From: JACRCT01 sp036504155
Lineage (GTDB): Bacteria > Myxococcota > Myxococcia > Myxococcales > UBA5297
Length of the DNA stretch: 64,000 bases
NCBI GenBank assembly: GCA_036504155.1
Contig: DASXVQ010000235.1
Span: 3,605-67,604, forward strand
Direction: 5' to 3'
Shown here: one piece after another, positions 60,966 to 64,000 of the stretch
Numbering within the stretch: position 1 is the stretch's first letter
How the letters are laid out: every line of letters begins with the position of its first letter
Translations under genes and position numbers: made by a program
Notes under the pieces: generated by a model
The model's input: the letters and a program-made list of their open reading frames with translations, nothing else
The model's database searches: none
What the model was told of the DNA's origin: nothing

Positions 60966-62141
60966 CTAGGCCTCCCTCTTGAGGACCATGCAGACGACGT
61001 TGTTTCCGAAGCCGCCGAAGTTGCAGGTGAAGCCCGTCTTGGCGCCCTTGACCTGACGCCCCTTGGCCTCACCGCGCAGCTGCGTGACGATCTCGTGGAC
61101 ATGGGCGACGCCGGTGGCCCCCACCGGGTGTCCCTTCGACTTCAGGCCGCCGGACGGGTTGATCGGCAGCTCGCCGCCGATCTTGGTCACGCCCTTCTCC
61201 AGCGCCTTGTGGCCTTCGCCCTTCTTGAAGAAGCCGCACTCCTCGCTCTCGACGATCTCCAGGATGGTGAAGGCGTCGTGCAGCTCGGCGACGTTGATCT
61301 CGGCCGGCTTCATCTTGGCCATGTCGAACGCCTTCTGCGCCGCCATGCGGACGGCCAAGAGGTCGGTCGGGTTCTCCCGGTCGTGCACCGCCAGGGTGTC
61401 GGTGCCCTGGCCCACGCCCGCGACCTTGATCATCGGCTTGTTCAGCTTCTTGGCGACCTCCGCCGAGCACATCACCACCGCGGCGGCGCCGTCGGAGACC
61501 GGGCAGACGTCGAAGAAGTGCAGCGGGTCGGCGATGGGCGGGTTGTTGGTGGCCGCGTCCTTGCCGTCCAGGATGCCTTCCATGGTGATGCGCGTGTGGA
61601 CGTGCGCGAACGGGTTGTGCATCCCGTTCTCGTGGTTCTTGATCGACACCATCGCCAGGTGCCGGCGGGTGAGCCCGTACTTGTCCATGTACAGGCGGGT
61701 GAACATGCCCGCGAGCGAGGGCAGGGTCACGCCGTAGATCTGCTCGGCGAGCGGGTGCGCCAGCGAGGCCACGAAGTCGGTGGCGTCCAGCTGGTTGACC
61801 TCGCTCATGCGCTCGGCGCCGACCACCAGCACCGAGTCCATCATCCCGGAGGCGATGGCCATGTGCGCGGTCTTGACGGCCGAGGCGCCCGAGGCCGGGC
61901 CGTTCTCGATGCCCTCGGCGCCCGCCGGCATCAGCGACAGGTTGTCGAGCACCGCGTTGCACAAACCGGTCTGGTGGTTGAGCCGCCCCGCGCCCATGTT
62001 GGCCACGTAGAGGTGGTCCACCTTGTCCAGGCCGGCGTCCTGCAATGCCTGCGCTCCGGCGTAGGCGGCGATCTCCACCAGCGGGTACTCCAGGCGGGTG
62101 AAGGACGTGATTCCGATTCCGACGATGTAGACGTCGCGCAT
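60966..62141 (-). CDS. SCP2-like thiolase-fold protein without the normal nucleophile Cys
   Basis: A 391-residue thiolase of the SCP-x/archaeal ACAT kind. His288 (ELHDAF), His338 (KGHPVGATG) and Cys373 (TCNFGGFG) are kept. The nucleophile loop reads ENGPASG (Pro82) where active thiolases have ENACASG. This loss, plus the DUF35 partner, is like Ltp-type aldolases that cleave or join without a Cys-bound acyl group. The likely job is an aldolase or condensation step in fatty acid, steroid or aromatic CoA metabolism. A 4-nt gap separates it from the preceding gene. Confidence 0.85.
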   Translation of the reverse strand: MRDVYIVGIGITSFTRLEYPLVEIAAYAGAQALQDAGLDKVDHLYVANMGAGRLNHQTGLCNAVLDNLSLMPAGAEGIENGPASGASAVKTAHMAIASGMMDSVLVVGAERMSEVNQLDATDFVASLAHPLAEQIYGVTLPSLAGMFTRLYMDKYGLTRRHLAMVSIKNHENGMHNPFAHVHTRITMEGILDGKDAATNNPPIADPLHFFDVCPVSDGAAAVVMCSAEVAKKLNKPMIKVAGVGQGTDTLAVHDRENPTDLLAVRMAAQKAFDMAKMKPAEINVAELHDAFTILEIVESEECGFFKKGEGHKALEKGVTKIGGELPINPSGGLKSKGHPVGATGVAHVHEIVTQLRGEAKGRQVKGAKTGFTCNFGGFGNNVVCMVLKREA

Positions 62142-62145
62142 GGGC

Positions 62146-62889
62146 TTACCCCTTCCTCTGCTTAGGGCCGGCGATGATGGACGTCCCGGTCGAGTCGTAC
62201 TTGGCCCGGGTCGCGGCGAAGAAATCCATCGGCGGCTTGGGCGGATCGGCCGGCGCGATGATGTTGGCGTGGGCCTTCTTGAGCAGCGCCTCGGGCACCG
62301 GGCGGGTGCCGACGATCAGCGAGCCGCGGGCCTTGTCGAACAGGTCGCGGGTCAGCGAGTAGCTGGGCGGGCCGCCCAGCTCGTGCGGCATGTGGAAGCG
62401 CTTCTCGAGGTTGTATTCGATCATCCAGCGCCGGAAGCCGATGGGCGACTCGGCGACGATGAGGACCTCTTTCTGCTTCAGGACGTCGATGTGGTACTCC
62501 ATCTTCGCCGCGAAGCAGTGGGCGCCCACGCGCAGGCCGCGCTTGAGCGCGATGGTGTGGTAGCTCATGCCGATGTCCGGGTTGAGCATGCGGCCGTTGA
62601 CGATGGCCGCCAGCTCGCCGTCGATCTGGCCGACGAGGACGTACTCGTCCTGCACCCGGTAGCGGTAGTAGCCGAGCAGCTCGGCGTACACGCGCACGGC
62701 CACGATGTCGTAGAAGTCGCGCTCGTGATGGATGAGGGGCTCGACGTGGGGCAACAGGTCTGGGATCTCGTCGCGAGTGACCTGGCGGATGACCATCTGC
62801 TCGCCGCCGGCAAGGGTGACGACCTTGGCCGGGAACGGCGGCATGGGACTGTCGACCGGACGGAGAAGCTTTTCTAGATCAACTGGCAT
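62146..62889 (-). CDS. Unknown protein with GNAT-like features, thiolase operon
   Basis: A 247-residue cytoplasmic protein. The middle (about 80-180) has the strand pattern VLVGQIDGELAAIVNGRM and NPDIGMSYHTIALKRGLRVG that recalls GNAT acyltransferases. There is no clear Q/RxxGxG/A acyl-CoA loop, so the fold is only possible. It heads the operon with the thiolase and DUF35 genes, so it may modify or bind an acyl-CoA. The ATG at 62889 follows GGAGG at 9 nt. A TAGCGT -10 candidate lies further upstream. Confidence 0.55.
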   Translation of the reverse strand: MPVDLEKLLRPVDSPMPPFPAKVVTLAGGEQMVIRQVTRDEIPDLLPHVEPLIHHERDFYDIVAVRVYAELLGYYRYRVQDEYVLVGQIDGELAAIVNGRMLNPDIGMSYHTIALKRGLRVGAHCFAAKMEYHIDVLKQKEVLIVAESPIGFRRWMIEYNLEKRFHMPHELGGPPSYSLTRDLFDKARGSLIVGTRPVPEALLKKAHANIIAPADPPKPPMDFFAATRAKYDSTGTSIIAGPKQRKG

Positions 62890-62955
62890 GAAGCCTCCGG
62901 GGCGGGAAGAAGCGGGGCTGACGACGGTCGTGAAGCAACTGCGGGAAGACGCAAA

Positions 62956-62961
62956 ACGCTA
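62956..62961 (-). promoter_or_regulatory. Putative -10 element (GCTAGCGT) for the thiolase operon
   Basis: TAGCGT on the minus strand about 67 nt before the first gene. No strong -35. Confidence 0.3.
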
Positions 62962-63049
62962 GCACTGCGGGGACGGAAGCGTCCAGCCGGGCACAGAGCG
63001 GCAAAGGCGACGTTTTCAGAGTGAAAAGCGCAGCTTCTGAGAGGTGGCG

Positions 63050-63820
63050 ATGAGCGGTGCGAACGAGCTCCGGGGGGTGTGCGGCGGGCGGCCGGCAACG
63101 CTGGTGGTGAGCGTCGACGCGGTCGAGATCCGCCAGGCGGGCGCCCAAGAGGTGGCCCGCATGCCGCTGGCGGAGGGAGTGCAGGTCTCGCTCACCGAGC
63201 GCGGGGCCACCGGGCTCTTCGGCACCGCGGGCGTCTTCCTGCTGGCGCTGGGCGCGCTGTGGGCGCTCAACGGCAGCGCCTCGCCGCCGGCCTATGGAGC
63301 GGCGATGGGCCTGGGCGCGCTGCTGCTCGCGGCGGGCTTCGCGATGCGCATCTCGGTCGTGGAGATCAAGGACGCGCAGCGGACGCTGGCCTTCGCCTGC
63401 CGCGGGAAGGAGCGAGCCAAGGCGCGCGAGGTGGTCGAGACGCTGCGCATCGACCAGCCGGAGCACGCCAAGAAGCCCGCGGCGAGCATCGCAGGCTTCA
63501 TCCAGGCGGAGCTGCAGGCGCTGGGGTCGAGCGAGGCGGAGCGAAGGCGCGAGTACCGGCTGGTGGCGGGAGCGAAGGCCGACGCGGAGATGGAGAGCCG
63601 CTTCGTCGCCGCGCGCTCGCGTATCGCGCTGTGGAACCTGCTCTGGACCTTGGCGATCCCCGTGGCCGGCGCGGCGGTGGCGGTCGTCGTCGGCCTGCGC
63701 TGGGGCACGACCGAAGCGGTGATCGGCGCGCTCTCGGTGTTCGTGGTCCTGGTCCTGGTGGGCCTGAGGATCCTGCCGCGGACGCAGGGCGTTCTGGCCC
63801 GGTGGATCGGGCGCGGGTGA
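63050..63820 (+). CDS. Membrane protein of unknown function
   Basis: A 256-residue protein. A soluble start (about 1-55) is followed by two helices (about 57-75 and 82-98), a cytosolic or periplasmic domain (about 100-190) with KDAQRTLAFACRGKERAKAREVV, and two more helices (about 195-220 and 225-245). No family was recognised. GAGGTG lies just before the ATG at 63050. An in-frame GTG two codons upstream (63044) is an alternative. Confidence 0.7.
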   Translation: MSGANELRGVCGGRPATLVVSVDAVEIRQAGAQEVARMPLAEGVQVSLTERGATGLFGTAGVFLLALGALWALNGSASPPAYGAAMGLGALLLAAGFAMRISVVEIKDAQRTLAFACRGKERAKAREVVETLRIDQPEHAKKPAASIAGFIQAELQALGSSEAERRREYRLVAGAKADAEMESRFVAARSRIALWNLLWTLAIPVAGAAVAVVVGLRWGTTEAVIGALSVFVVLVLVGLRILPRTQGVLARWIGRG

Positions 63821-63826
63821 GCGCGG

Positions 63827-64000
63827 CTACTGCACCGCGCTGCGCAGGCACGCCAGGACCGAGCTGGAGCCGGAGTAGCTGAAGGCCGAGGTGCAGCTGC
63901 CGACCGCGCCGGCCGGGTCCCCGCCGATGCGGCTGGCGGTCCGGATGCATTCCAGCACCGTGCTCGAGCCCACGTACGAGAGCGCCTTCGAGCACGCCTG
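63827..64000 (-). CDS. Cys-repeat protein (partial, 5' end outside window)
   Basis: The last 57 residues of a minus-strand gene. Two near repeats of about 35 residues are seen: ACSKALSYVGSSTVLECIR and SCTSAFSYSGSSSVLACLR, each with two Cys spaced by about 15 residues. The Gly-Ser-Ser-x-Val-Leu-x-Cys motif suggests a solenoid-like repeat region, probably outside the cell with disulfides. It converges on the membrane-protein gene with 6 bp between. Confidence 0.65.
   Translation of the reverse strand, partial: QACSKALSYVGSSTVLECIRTASRIGGDPAGAVGSCTSAFSYSGSSSVLACLRSAVQ

Overview
The window is a 64 kb, very GC-rich, gene-dense piece of what looks like a myxobacterium or close relative (Myxococcota, former Deltaproteobacteria). 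The indications are two Ser/Thr protein kinases of the myxobacterial membrane type, a beta-helix surface protein with a MYXO-CTERM-like tail, many Asp/Pro/Ala-linker lipoproteins, an NtrC-type two-component system, sigma-54 promoter sequences, and sphingolipid and inositol-lipid genes. No rRNA, tRNA, CRISPR array, phage or complete insertion sequence was seen. Genus and species cannot be told from the sequence alone.

Layout. 0-8.9 kb: edge of a lipoprotein gene, a zinc-ribbon/TPR protein, a DUF559 nuclease-like protein, a three-gene molybdenum hydroxylase operon (minus strand) and a secreted beta-helix protein. 8.9-16.2 kb (minus strand): an inositol-lipid island made of myo-inositol-phosphate synthase, an MlaC-like lipid carrier, a TolC-like channel, a 45-codon bridging ORF, a CDP-alcohol phosphatidyltransferase, a class III aminotransferase, a GtrA-like protein and a PAP2/AUR1-like enzyme. 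Most of these are joined by 4-bp stop/start overlaps. 16.5-24.8 kb: FKBP isomerase, a TreT-like glycosyltransferase, a universal stress protein, a Ser/Thr kinase, DNA polymerase IV, a HAD phosphatase and a ChaN-like protein. 24.9-31 kb: a serine palmitoyltransferase-like enzyme facing an operon of Ser/Thr kinase, TPR/PEGA protein and beta-helix lipoprotein.

31-43.4 kb: tRNA-binding-domain protein, PilZ protein, a fragment of an AtoE-like transporter, an MBL hydrolase and a lipoprotein. These are followed by an efflux system laid out like YbhGFSR (HlyD, two separate ATPases, two permeases), divergent from its TolC-like channel, with a sigma-54-type promoter on each side of the divergent region. 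43.5-50.4 kb: a sugar-type ABC importer whose binding protein is fused to a permease and which has no ATPase nearby, then a histidine kinase/NtrC regulator/phosphoribosyltransferase operon. 50.6-58.3 kb: YegS-like lipid kinase, RNase HI, a 48-bp tandem repeat array, DUF2252, an AI-2E-family membrane protein, a NatAB-like exporter, a small secreted protein and a YaiI-family protein. 58.3-64 kb: conserved unknown, a small zinc-ribbon gene inside a transposon-like inverted-repeat element, a Tat-exported DUF362 protein, a thiolase/DUF35 operon with a missing thiolase cysteine, a membrane protein, and the end of a Cys-repeat protein.

The most coherent candidate system is envelope lipid biology. 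Inositol phosphate production, its attachment to a CDP-lipid, an AUR1-like phosphotransferase/phosphatase, and periplasmic and outer-membrane lipid-handling proteins share one transcription unit. A serine palmitoyltransferase and a YegS-type lipid kinase lie elsewhere in the window. The second theme is the number of short intergenic repeat structures (7-bp, 9-bp and 48-bp arrays, palindromic elements, a small TIR element). Several of these supply ribosome binding sites or stop codons to adjacent genes.
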